This document shows, in pieces, positions 10,059 to 20,459 of a DNA stretch of 64,000 bases (positions within the stretch are counted from its first letter, which is position 1; every line of letters begins with the position of its first letter). The translations under genes and the position numbers were made by a program. The stretch is from Cladophialophora immunda (Eukaryota; Ascomycota; Eurotiomycetes; Chaetothyriales; Herpotrichiellaceae). Under the pieces are notes generated by a model that saw nothing but the letters and a program-made list of their open reading frames with translations, had not been told where the DNA came from and did no database searches. Location of the stretch: assembly GCF_000835495.1 (NCBI RefSeq), contig NW_015622543.1, positions 1,720,239 through 1,784,238 on the forward strand, written 5' to 3'.

Positions 10059-11765
10059 ATGACCAACACACAGCATTCTTCACAATTGGAAGCTATGGAG
10101 AAAGAGCAGGATCTGATTTCAGCGGAAACCATGGAACATCGATTGTCGAGCAAAGATTCCAGCGCTTTCGACATCTCCATCGACGTCGCCGCGCAAGACC
10201 CGGCGGCGCGGCGCAAACACACGTGGAAGTCATACTTGTGGGACACGCTGGACAAAGACCCTGCCGAGCGGAGGTTTCTCTTCAAGCTCGACGCGGCGAT
10301 GCTGAGTCTCGCTGGGTTTGGGTTCTTCCTCAAGTACCTCGACCAGCTCAACATCAGCAACGCCTTCGTCTCGGGCATGAAGGAAGACCTGGAGCTCTAC
10401 GGCAATCAGTTGAATTACATGCAGACGCTGTGGACCGTCGGATACGTGATCGGCGCAATTCCATGTTCGGCTTGCTCTCGTCGCTGGTCGTGGAGAGACT
10501 GCTGACCATTCTCCAGCGAACCTCCTTCTGACGCGCGTCCGCGCGTCGGTGTACATCCCGTGCATCCAGATTGTCTGGTCGGCCTTGACAATGTGCATGG
10601 CAGCCTGCAACACCATCAAGCCCATCTATGCTCTGCGCTTCTTGATTGGCCTGGCAGAGAGCGGCTTCTACCCCGGCATTCAGTACCTGATTGGCTGTTG
10701 GTACCGACGAGACGAACTCGCCAAGCGGTCCTGCATCTTTCACGCGTGCGGTGCCCTGGCGGGAATGTTCAGTGGCTATCTTATGGCGGCGGTCTACCAT
10801 TTGGAAGGGAAGGGAGGTCTCCGAGGATGGCAGTGGCTGTTCATCGTTGATGGTTGCCTCGCTGGTAAGCACATCGGATTGCCACTGAGGTAGACTACGT
10901 CTCCGTGACAACATTCCTGACCTTTGGCTTTTTAGTCCCCGTTGCAACTGCTGGTTACTTCTTCTACCCTGACGTCCCCGAGACCTGCCGGGCATTCTAT
11001 CTCAGCAAAGAAGAGATCCAACTAGCTCAACACAGGATGGTGCTTGAAGGGCGTGCGGGTAGGGGACCGTTCACGTGGGCCAAGATCAAGAGAATCTTCA
11101 CGTCCTGGCATATCTACGGAGTCGTCGCGATGTTCACCATTTTCGTCAACAACAACGCCATCCCGCAGCCTTTCTTCTCGCTGTTTCTCAAGGACTCGCA
11201 GCATCCCAAGTATACCATCACCCAGATCAACTCGATCCCTTCCGCAAGCGCCGCCGTCCAAGTCGTTACCACGCTGATGTACGCGTGGAGTTCCGACACC
11301 TTTTTGCGCGGGGCCAGGTGGCCGCCCATAATCTTTGCAAATGTCCTGAACATCGTCATCTACATCAGCCTCGCGGTCTGGGATATACCCATGGGCTGGA
11401 AATGGACGTGCTTTATTCTGGTAGGTGCGGGCGGCGGGCTCAGCGGGCTGTGCTACGCCTGGGCGCATGAGATCTGCACGTACGACAATGAAGAAAGAGC
11501 GTTTGTCACCGGCTCGATGAACGAGATCTCGGGCAGCGTGCAAGCCTGGCTTCCTCTACTGGTGTGGAAGCAGGTCGACAGCCCGAGATACCAGAAAGGA
11601 TACATCACCTGCGCGGTGCTGAGCGCCGCGATGATCGCGAACGCTATGGTTCTTCGACACTTGCACAACAGAGAACTTCGAGAAAAGCACATTCAACCCG
11701 GGACGTGGAAGAGGTCGGACACCGGGTCAGATGTCCCTCGTCTAAAGAACGGATTGACTGCGTGA
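10059..11765 (+). CDS. MFS allantoate/nicotinate-type (Dal5 family) permease
   Basis: A 527-residue plasma-membrane permease of the anion:cation symporter branch of the MFS, in three exons (introns 10465-10516 and 10865-10935). The first join restores GAIPSNLLLTRVRASVYIP, the second DGCLAVPVATAGYFFYPDVPET. Family landmarks are FFLKYLDQLNISNAFVSGMKEDL in TM1, RFLIGLAESGFYPG in TM4 and WYRRDELAKR in the central loop. Known relatives import allantoate, nicotinate, biotin precursors and other small organic anions. The donor of the first intron is the less usual GTTCGG, but the branch point CTGAC and acceptor CAG are good. It looks intact; substrate unknown. Confidence 0.92.
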
Positions 11766-12436
11766 GCCGCAGCAGCCAGCACTGCGCTGTGGTATCGAGA
11801 GGATGATCACTGCTGACATGTCTAAGACAAAGATCCACATTGGATTTGGTCAGGACATAGCTCCCCCGGGCCCGCGAGACTCGCAAGAATGCAATGACCG
11901 ACGGGGCGTCCAGATGAGAATGCTGCGTGCACCAGGCTTTTGGCTGTCTTCTACATGGAAACATCGAAGAGGAAACTTCAAAACCGAGGAATACCGCGCA
12001 AAGGTTGTTAAAGCAGACTATCAGGAACCTTCCTGATAGTTACCATAGCGCCCAATATTCGCGGAGCAATCGGCGAAAATCTTTCCGTCTTTTTGCTCAG
12101 AGCAAAGTATTCAGACACTATTCTTGAAACAGACGGTCTACGACGAGAATTTTCCGACCACGCGTGGGCGGAGAAAAGGAGGTAGAAGAGACCAACGAAG
12201 AGGAGAACTGAACATGCAAAGTCAATTGTACCAGAATCTATGCACAGTGATCGGATGACATGCCGGGATTCGAGATTCTCCCCATGGAGCGGGAATTGGA
12301 AACTCGCACTCAGTTGGCGAGGCCGACCACTCTGGTAACAATAGCCTCGAGGACAATGGACAGATTTAAAGATGCGCCGCCTCCAACTCTAAGCTTTTGT
12401 AGAGTGATATAGATATAAAAGGTCTTCCACGTATCT
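11766..12436. other. Intergenic region
   Basis: A 670-bp stretch between the permease stop and the 3' end of the aminotransferase pseudogene. I see no gene or repeat in it. Confidence 0.4.
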
Positions 12437-13385
12437 TTATAGATGTGAGACCAGCGGCGACATCTCATGAGTCTGGCTCTCTGCTTGCAAACATTCCGTA
12501 ATTGCTCGGGCCACATATGCAACGTTCGATTCGTTCAGTCCAGCAATAGAAATACGAGAGTTGTCCGCCATGTAGATGTGATATTGCTCTGCTCAATAGG
12601 TTAGATGAAGTTTTGCCTGGCACGAGTAGACGGGGGTACTGACCTCTTAACTGGAGGACGACGCGGTATGGCAAACCAAGGAACCCGAACATCCCCGATT
12701 GTTGTAGGATGTGATCCCAGTTTCCCGGTGCACCTGATCATTCTTCAGCGTTCTGCAGATGTGAATATCTTGATAGACATACCATTCTCAACAAGGAGAT
12801 TTTAAAGCGATGTTCTCATCGCCGCGATCCGATCGCTCATGGTCTTGAAATCTTCGAACCACATATTGCGGAGCAGCGAATCGCCCAGGATTTCCGCAGC
12901 AATCTTCGCACCATATGCCGGAGGATTCGATATCTCGGAACGCTGTAATCGCTCCAACATGGATTCACACTTATGTGCAACTTCCTCGGTGCTGGTCACA
13001 AAAAGTGTCGCTCCAACTCGTTCGCCTGCCGCGAGTGGTTAGCCGTGCGAAACTCGTTTGGTCCCGGTTTGAAGATTTACCATAGAATCCCATATTCTTT
13101 GCAAAGGAGACGGCTATTGCTGTTTCCAGGCCAAGGCCGTTCACAAAATGCCGGATAGAAAATGCGTCTTTGTCGAAATTTCCAGATCGGAATCCGAGAT
13201 ATGCGACGTCGAAAAGCGGGAAGAGCTGCCGTTCTTTGACCACCGCACCGATTTCTTTCCACTGGTCTTGTGTAGGGTCACAGCCCGTCGGATTATGGGC
13301 GCAGGCATGGAGTATGAGAATTGAGTTGGGTTCGGCCGGGCGTAATGCCTCCAGATACGACTCCATATCTAGTGTTCTTGTTTCA
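12437..13385 (-). pseudogene. Aspartate aminotransferase pseudogene, 3' half
   Basis: The C-terminal half of a class I/II PLP-dependent aspartate aminotransferase. Reading leftwards from 13385 it gives ETRTLDMESYLEAL, the HACAHNPTGCDPT substrate motif, the cofactor-tyrosine region DVAYLGFRSG, and SFAKNMGFYGERVGA with the PLP-binding lysine. The tail is NWDHILQQSGMFGFLGL and SRISIAGLNESNVAYVARAI. The join at GFYG needs an intron at about 13020-13075; two further introns restore GAPGNWDH and EQYHIYMADN. A TAA at 12802-12804 replaces a residue, probably Lys, in MRTSL-x-NLLVENG, so the reading frame is broken even here. The missing first half lies about 10 kb away at 23313-23833 on the same strand. 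Confidence 0.88.
13379..13385. repeat. Target-site duplication, left copy (TGTTTCA)
   Basis: Seven bases identical to 23313-23319. Removing the insert plus one copy joins HPET to RTLDM exactly in frame in the aminotransferase. Confidence 0.75.
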
Positions 13386-13389
13386 TCAC

Positions 13390-13401
13390 CGGAATCTCGA
13401 C
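13390..13401 (+). repeat. Short inverted repeat near left end of insertion
   Basis: CGGAATCTCGAC, exact reverse complement of 23288-23299. It is offset 4 bp from the target duplication. Confidence 0.5.
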
Positions 13402-13444
13402 GCTCTCCTCCCTCTTGGCCCACGTGACCTCGCGCCGCTCTCGC

Positions 13445-13608
13445 TGTGACTGGCAAGGCCGCCAAGAAGATGTAATGACTGTTCACGCTAGTCCTCGGCC
13501 GAAGGCCTGTTACTAGCGTCGAGGCCCCTTCGTTAATTGCTCGAAGGTAGATAGTCAGACGGGTCCCAGGACCCTGTAGAATTCATCATGTTCCTCCGTT
13601 GAGTCACG
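13445..13608 (+). repeat. LTR-like direct repeat, left copy
   Basis: It begins TGTGACTGGCA and ends AGTCACG, nearly the inverted form of its start, as LTRs do. The core 13471-13606 aligns without gaps to 23051-23186 with about 11 differences in 136 bp, mostly transitions. An 11-bp deletion lies near its left end. A TATA-like stretch before a TCAGACGGG segment suggests plus orientation. Confidence 0.7.
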
Positions 13609-14064
13609 TTGCTCAGGCCGGCTCGCGTCCAGCTCAACGTCGGCTTGGGGCCAGCTAGGCCTGCTCATCTTACTGACCACATCGGGGTAGTGGCCTAAAG
13701 GTCGTCCCTCCTCGAGACTATCAAGTTTTGACGAGGGCCCAAGGGAGGGTTCTAGGGGGTTCCTAGGAAGGCACCACGGCGCATTCCCTCCTTGACCCTA
13801 CGAGGGTGAGTCGGTCTTCATGAGCGTGATGGCCCCGCACTATGTGTGTGTTGAACGCTAGGCGTATTGCATTGCCTGAGGCGTCAACGCCCTCGTCGCC
13901 TATAAAGTCAGCCTTGCTCAGCCTCACGGATCTGGTGGGGTCCGGTGAGATATCGCCCTATTCGCCCCCTGCTGTGATTTTAGCCCGTGGTAGAGCGAGG
14001 TGCCATGGTAGTCTCTGACGTGCCAAGCCGTGGTGTCCTCTTCCGCAAGAGACAGAATGCCGTA

Positions 14065-14935
14065 TTACGCCACGAAGAAGTTGCCGCTGGTGTCTGGGTC
14101 CGCCGTACTGATGGTGGCGATTGCACAGACATACGTGTTTGCGCCTTTCTCGACGTGCGGGAATCTACTGATTATTAGCAATAACATCTTACCGAAGGAT
14201 GCGTACTCACCGAGCATAGTTCATCGCACATCCAATGGAGCAAGGGACTGCCTCAGGTAGTGTGAAGCGGAATCCCTTCCTTTGGTCTGGCGACCATAGA
14301 CTGTACTCGTTTCCGGCTACACCGCCATCCATACGCCGCAGAATTATGCGTGCCATATTTTCATCGAAATCATCCACTACCTGCTGAGGCATTCGACGCT
14401 TGATAATGTTCCAGACTGTGGAAGCCATGCTGGACTCTTCGAAATAGATCCTCGCACTCTCGACGTCAGTGTGCTTCCTGACTCGAAGATGGCTCCTGCT
14501 GAGGATGTTGGTATGGGGAGCCCTGAGGCCCAGCTGTCGCCCCGCCAATCCCCATGCTGCCGGGGTCATCTCGACGGACATCTCTCCTCTCTCTAACCGT
14601 CTTCTTGCACACATCAGTGATAGCATCGAGGATCTCCTTGTTTTTAACAGTGTTTGGCAGTCTGGCAAGCACCAAGTCGCCCGTGTCTTGGTCGTAGCAC
14701 AGTGCTGCCTCCCCCCACTTGAGAATACATGGGAAGATGTCCCGACTTGCAATCTCAAACTTCCTGACGTCCTCGGGCTTCACCTTCGTGCCTTCCTTGC
14801 CTCGACGAGACTCAGCCAGCGGCGTTCCATGTCAGTTGTTTCTCCAATCTTCCTTAGCTTTGTCGTCCTCAGCGTAAAAGAATCCAGGAGTCGGCTTGAT
14901 CTGATCACCCTCACGTAGCTTCAATCAATAGACCT
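14065..14935 (-). pseudogene. Broken gene of unrecognised family inside the insertion
   Basis: Two reading frames and a spliced tail form one decayed gene. The 5' part reads GDQIKPTPGFFYAEDDKAK, meets a TGA, and continues as DVRKFEIASRDIFPC and ILKWGEAALCYDQDTGD. It then shifts frame at about 14465 to ARIYFEESSMASTVW, RRMDGGVAGNEYSLW and VPCSIGCAMNYAR. An intron at 14168-14210 leads to a last exon RFPHVEKGANTYVC ending at TAA 14065-14067. The mix of good splice signals with a stop and a frameshift indicates a former gene. I do not recognise the family and name no function. Its true 5' end is not clear. Confidence 0.5.
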
Positions 14936-17603
14936 TAATGTCAGGCCCAGACAGGCATGCTTTGGTTTGTTCAGGAGTCCAGTCGAGCCCGAGATCATGG
15001 ATCTTGGATCGTTATGGAAGAGCTCTGGTGAAGCATTGTCAAGCACAGTTTTCGCCTTGGCTCAAAGGGGCTTTGTGACAGGGATATGGCGGATCGAGGA
15101 CGATGTGATCCGTCAGTGGCCGAAAGATTTGTATCTCGCGGGGTTCAATGAGGATTTCAATTTTGAGTCGTCGAACAAATACAGTCGAGGGTTTTCTCAC
15201 AGATGGCTTCCCTATGGGAGTTTTTGTGCGGCACTGGTTTGCTGCATTGGCTGTTGTCGCAGGCGGAGGTCCTCATTGAAGGTCCGCGGCCATTCATAGA
15301 CATCAAAAAATGTCTGCAGCGCGCGTACTTCACGCACGCGTAAGGCAGCACAGACGGCACAGCATTCGCCATGCTGTGCAGGCAACATTCTGTTACCACC
15401 GCGTGAATATTCACAGTGCTGCAAATTGTCGACCCAAGGCTGCCTCTCGCGGGGTACCTGCTGTCTACACTTGAGCCAAAAGGCCAAAGTTTGGCCAGTG
15501 ATCTTGTCATTGTCTTTTTATATATTGCCGATGAAGGTGTTACGGCACCATGCCCACTATAGGTGGATTCGTATCTAACAGATCATTTGCTGTTGGTGTA
15601 GGTCCGCCGTCCAAGCCCCGGTAAGTCTGGTGTCGCCGGTCCATCGCCACAATCAAGCCTCTGCCTCCAATCTTGCTGCGGGAAAAGAGAAAGTCCAGGA
15701 AAGCGGAGAGCCTTCACACCTTTGCTGAACGTTGCGTTTGATTTCGTCATGGCTGAGGCTAGACAACCGGCGGTTCTTATTGTCGATTGTTGTGGGAAGC
15801 AAAGGCCAAGAGCAGGCATTGATTGTATAGTGTCCGTTATCTTGTTTGTTTGTTTTTGATAATTTCAGAAGACAGGAGACAATGCTAGGACAGGAAGGTG
15901 AGGAAATTTGACCAACACTATTTCATGCTGGTATTCTGACAATAGCCCCGGCTTTGTTGTGACCGTACTGTCTGTCGTTGCAACACAACTTGTCCCGATT
16001 CTCGAGGGCTGTCGGGGAGCACGCTTGCTTCATGCAGACCGATAGATGAGTGTCGCAGTATTCTGAAACCAGTGTAGTTGCAACGTGGTTCGAAGGGTTC
16101 GATGTATCCGCAGCTGTCTCAGATCCACGATGAACAACAGAGACCTACACCCGATAAACGGTTAGAGCATCGATTTCTGCGCGACAAGGCCACAATATTT
16201 AACACCGGACGTAGGGCCTGCAGTCGATGTTCCGGGTTCTTCGCAACTGGTGCCATGGTGGAAGAGGACGTGTCGTGTATGTGAGTCGGAAGGAATAACA
16301 CGTCTAGCAGGGAAAGAAGCTGACACTTGGTGCTGCAGATGAAGAGGAGAAATCTCAGGACCAGCGTGCGGCAAGGGCTGGCCCTAAATAGGCGGTCGCA
16401 GACAGTTTGGGGAATTTCCAAGCTGAGAGCCACTGAGCAAACAGGCAAATGACAGAGAGGCAACTGACGGTGCAAGTCAAGGATATGCAAGCAACAGGAA
16501 GGAATCATTCAAACTGCTTCTCTTGCAGCTCGGCAGGGTAACCATTTTCAGCGGCGTCCAGGAGCTGCTGCTGTCTCAAGCTTGACGTCAATACGACTTG
16601 CCATCCCCGCAGCTCCTCCATTCAAGACTGCAAGACCATATCCACAAAACGAGCATGTACGGCTTGGATCCATCCAATCTGTTTGTGTCTGGCTACGTAC
16701 ACACAAGTCCTGGGCCCGGCCAAAGCCTGCAGAGCTGACAAGTCGGAGAATTCAGGGGGCGCGGGCGCGACTTCCAACTCTACTACAGCCTCGGACCAGT
16801 CTCACAGTAAACATTGTCCACCAGTCTAGCCGGCCCAAAGAATTTTCTCTCGTACTTCACAACTATTCATGTCCACGGACTGTGCATCTCAATGCCCTAA
16901 TATGAAAAAAGACTGATATTTGCGATCCAATGGAATCTTCTCTACCGGTACATACTCTCGTTACATTCCTGGTTATTACAGGTCGTGAAAATTCCAAAGG
17001 CAATTGCCTATTCGACAATAGTACGGATCCATTTCGAATTAGCCTGGCCCAGACCTTGTGGATCCCTCTGATACATGCCTATAACCTGCTCCGAGTGTGC
17101 CAGCGGGTACGGGATAGGAGGGCTGTTAAGAATTACTTAGCTGACTGCCGCGAGGCTAGCTCGTGACAGCGACCAAAATAGGGATAACCTTCCCAAACGA
17201 GCAAATTCCTCGGCTTCAAATGCCATAACCGCCTTTTTGCCAAGTGTTTGATTTGACGTGCGAGGGCGAACACCTCAGCTAGGGGCCGAGCAATACTAAA
17301 GACGTGGTATGGCCACGGAGTACTGATTATCCTTGAAGGCGCTGTCCTTGGGATCACCTGTTAACACAGGATTTGATATCCATCATCCGAACGGTGAGAC
17401 CCAAGTCGGCGAATGATAGGATCGCTCGAATATTGGCTTTGTCTCAGATATTCAGCCTCAAGAGCCGCATATAGATGGATGTCGGTGAGCCAAGGAAGGA
17501 GAGGCTCTTGTACCTTCAAGATGGACTCGGGAGTGACAAAAATATGCGCTCACGCAGGTTCTCTCTGTCTCTTCTCGCAAAATATCGCTTACGTTTGGCT
17601 ATC
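14936..17603. other. Unassigned stretch within the insertion
   Basis: About 2.7 kb with short frames only, none with recognisable motifs on either strand. It may include upstream exons or flanks of the broken gene at 14.1-14.9 kb. Confidence 0.4.
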
Positions 17604-18608
17604 ATGTCTCATCAAACATCCTCGTACGAACCTTTCCGCCATACGCGGGACGCAGCGGACGACGACTATGCCGAGAAACTCCTCAACCCTACCGACGACT
17701 CACCCTAGGACACCCGCCGCTTGTCAAATGCGGGCAACACGAAGTACTTAGATGCTGCTCCATCTCAAAAGACCTGCTGTACGGCAGCTGCGTTCTTACC
17801 TACGCATATTCCTGCGCGTCTTCAGTTTTCTCATTGTTGTCTCGATCCTCAGCATTAAGGCCTACACCGTGTACAAGTGGCTGGCGACCAGGAACGATGT
17901 GCACCTTGACACAACAAGGAGGATAAGGATCAAGTCCTGGGCACAGCTTGATGTGTGGCCTACCTAGACCATGCTCGGCGCCGGCATCCTGGGAACTTTG
18001 ATTCATCTCTGCGCGTTATTGACTCTGACGCCGTGCGTAAGTCGTTGTCTCCCCCTTTGGCAGTATCTCTGACCCCGTCCTCCACAACGACCGGCCAAAA
18101 ATCAATTAATAGTTGGCATCAGCGAGCTAACATGTAACTCCATAATTCCGTGGTCCCCGCGAAGGACGTCTGCACAGCGTCCTCGTGTATCTCAGCTCGT
18201 TCCTCCTGATCGCAGCGTTTCTTGGCGCGGCAATATACTTAAAAGTCGTGAATACCATGAAGAGCGGCAAGGAAGACCACTGGATCTGTGGAGTTGGACT
18301 TGTCATCGGTCCAAAGCGAAGACCGGTGGAAAGGCGATCGGCTGGACTAGCTGGTGCATACAACAAGTAAGTGGGCTCACCGTCTCCTCCGTTTCGTTCA
18401 GTACCATTTCCTTGCCGACGTTGATATCTAACGGGTCTTGCTTCGACAGAAATACACCTTCTCCGCAAGCATTGCGGTCTTGGTTTTGGAGATCTTCAGC
18501 GTTTGGGTATTCATTGGCTTACAACGGGGATTCTCTGTCGCGAGGAAATCCTCTATTGGTAGCTTTGGCAAGTGGAAAGGTTATGCTACATTGAATAGGC
18601 GGCGATGA
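17604..18608 (+). pseudogene. Broken four-TM membrane protein gene
   Basis: A decayed gene for a small fungal integral membrane protein, probably four TM segments, of a family I know only as hypothetical. The start MSHQTSSYEPFRHTRD runs to a TAG at 17706-17708. After a frame change, SYLRIFLRVFSFLIVVSIL and YKWLATRN follow, then a TAG at 17965-17967 just before TMLGAGILGTLIHLCALLTL in the same frame. Later pieces are YLSSFLLIAAFLGAAIYLKV, DLWSWTCHRSKA in a shifted frame, and an exon starting KYTFSASIAVLVLEIFSV that ends at TGA 18606-18608. At least two nonsense codons and two frame changes make a functional product unlikely. Confidence 0.6.
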
Positions 18609-19438
18609 AGTTGGTGACCATATACGACTCGACCAAGATGCGTCTGATACAAGAGTGGAGGAAGGTTCGGAGATATGTCTGCATGAGAAGAAGAAGAAAT
18701 TATGTGTATAGGACGCATCAGACTAGAATGGCTGCTGGTTTGGGCGCAGACAATAGCCGGCTCGAATGAGGAAGCAGAGGGCAGGGAGGGACGTGATTAT
18801 TCCAGTATTTAAGATCCGCAGGCAAGGATATTGGACCCCTTTTTGAATATTACAGCTTTCTTAGCCGTGTAGGATCTGTGCTTTATCTATTTGAGCGCAG
18901 CAGTGTGGGCGGCGTGCACCCTCTTCCCAAATAACAATCACTTATTTATTCCGTAGGCGGCCCTCTCTGTTACAGACCAGTAGCAACGAAGCCTTTCGAC
19001 TGCCCACCGATACCTCCAATTCTCCTTCAGAAACCGAAATTTCCCGAGACTGTTGACGATTCCGACCCTACTTCCCCTGACTGGCAAATCTGTGATAATA
19101 GTTTTGACCACGGCCATCAGACCATCTTGAGTGGCAGAGAACCTCTAAATCAGGTTGGTATTACCACGGACGATGACAGTGTGGGTTGGCCCTTTAGCCC
19201 TTTGGTTATCAAGACCTAGAGCCGTATGTGACTATCAAAGGAGCCGGAATTGGCGCCTCTCTTAATCACGCCCTTCCAAATCCCCGAGCTACGATCCCTA
19301 ACATCTCCGACACTATCTTCCAGGACTCTAGCGCAGCCTGCGACGTCGATGCGCCCCTTCACCTCGTCCACAGCTCTTCCGCCTCAATCTACTGCTCCTA
19401 CATCAAAAGTCCGAGAAGGTGCGTCCGGGTGAAGAGGC
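18609..19438. other. Unassigned stretch before the integrase fragment
   Basis: About 830 bp with no recognisable coding. It may be more deeply decayed retrotransposon, but nothing in it proves that. Confidence 0.35.
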
Positions 19439-19897
19439 GAGTTCGCCGCGGCTCAGAAGCGCCAGATCGAGTATTACAACTAAAGGCACACGCCGAAGAC
19501 ATTTAAGAGAGGCAATCTTGTGAAATTGTCAACGCGGAATCTAAGGCTTAAAGACAAGAAGTTGCAGCCCCGATTGATTGGCCCATTCCGAATTACAGAG
19601 GTGATCGGTTCGCGGGCATATTGATTGGCACTCCCGGAGCAGTATTCGAGGCTATAGGACGTATTCCCGATCCAGCCGCTTGAGGAGTACCACCCCAGAG
19701 GACAGCAGGTGCTACCGTTGCCAGAACTCGAGGATGTCGAGGACGAGTACGAGGGCGAAGAGATCCGAGATAAACGGATGATCAAAGGAAAGGTCCATTG
19801 CTTGATCAAGTGGACAGGATGGCTTTCGGAATACAGCCATTGGGTTCTGGAAGATGATATTTATGCACCGAAGCTGGTGCAGAGATTCGAAAAGTAG
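19439..19897 (+). mobile_element. Ty3/gypsy integrase C-terminus with chromodomain, decayed
   Basis: One continuous frame of 153 codons encodes the end of a chromovirus integrase. The order is QKRQIEYYN, then NLVKLSTRNLRLK and LQPRLIGPFRI (GPF/Y module), then a chromodomain reading KVHCLIKWTGW and SHWVLEDD. Three stops interrupt it: TAA 19481-19483, TGA 19622-19624 and TAG 19655-19657. At least the TGA (expected Arg) and TAG fit C-to-T changes, as produced by repeat-induced point mutation. The rest of gag-pol is absent. Its orientation agrees with the plus orientation guessed for the LTR-like repeats. Confidence 0.85.
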
Positions 19898-20317
19898 AGA
19901 AAGAGGAAACTTACAGCCTAGACAACGGCTTACGAGGACGAAAGCCCTACAAGGAGAGATAGTTGTAACACCCAACACCCCAGGACTACTTCAATGGCTA
20001 TGGAAGGCGGCATAAGGCTGTCCTGAGCGCAGGAGAGACGCAGCAGGGTCTCGGCGGTCGACGTAGAGGCCATAAGCATACGAGGTGTACGAGTCCAGAC
20101 TCACAGCGTAGCCGACGAGCTTTGGCGACCCCGAGCACCACCGAGAGAATGAGCGAGGAGGACGGCGAGCATAAAGAGACGCTCGAAAACCTCAGATGGA
20201 CAGACAGGATTCAGTCCACAACCATTCCATCCCCTACCTTATGTTCCGTACATCGTTGTGTGATCCTTCTCAACCGCCTAACCGTGATATCCCTACCTTC
20301 TGTGGTGCCGTTGTTAC

Positions 20318-20400
20318 AGCAGCCACAAGTAGACATTAGAAGACAGGATATCTCGACCTTAACATCCGTCATCGCGAAATTGAAATTCGTTTGCTCCCGG
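20318..20400 (-). pseudogene. Partial duplicate of the neighbouring membrane-protein gene
   Basis: The minus strand encodes MTDVKVEISCLLMSTCGCC, resembling TYVEVEILCPTMSTCAAS in the gene at 20460-22451. The DNA aligns with about 21219-21290 at roughly three-quarters identity by eye. It is a fragment only, lying just past that gene's stop. Confidence 0.5.
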
Positions 20401-20459
20401 CGCAAATTGATCGATATACCCGAGTTAGATATATATATATGACGGAAATGCGCAGGCAA

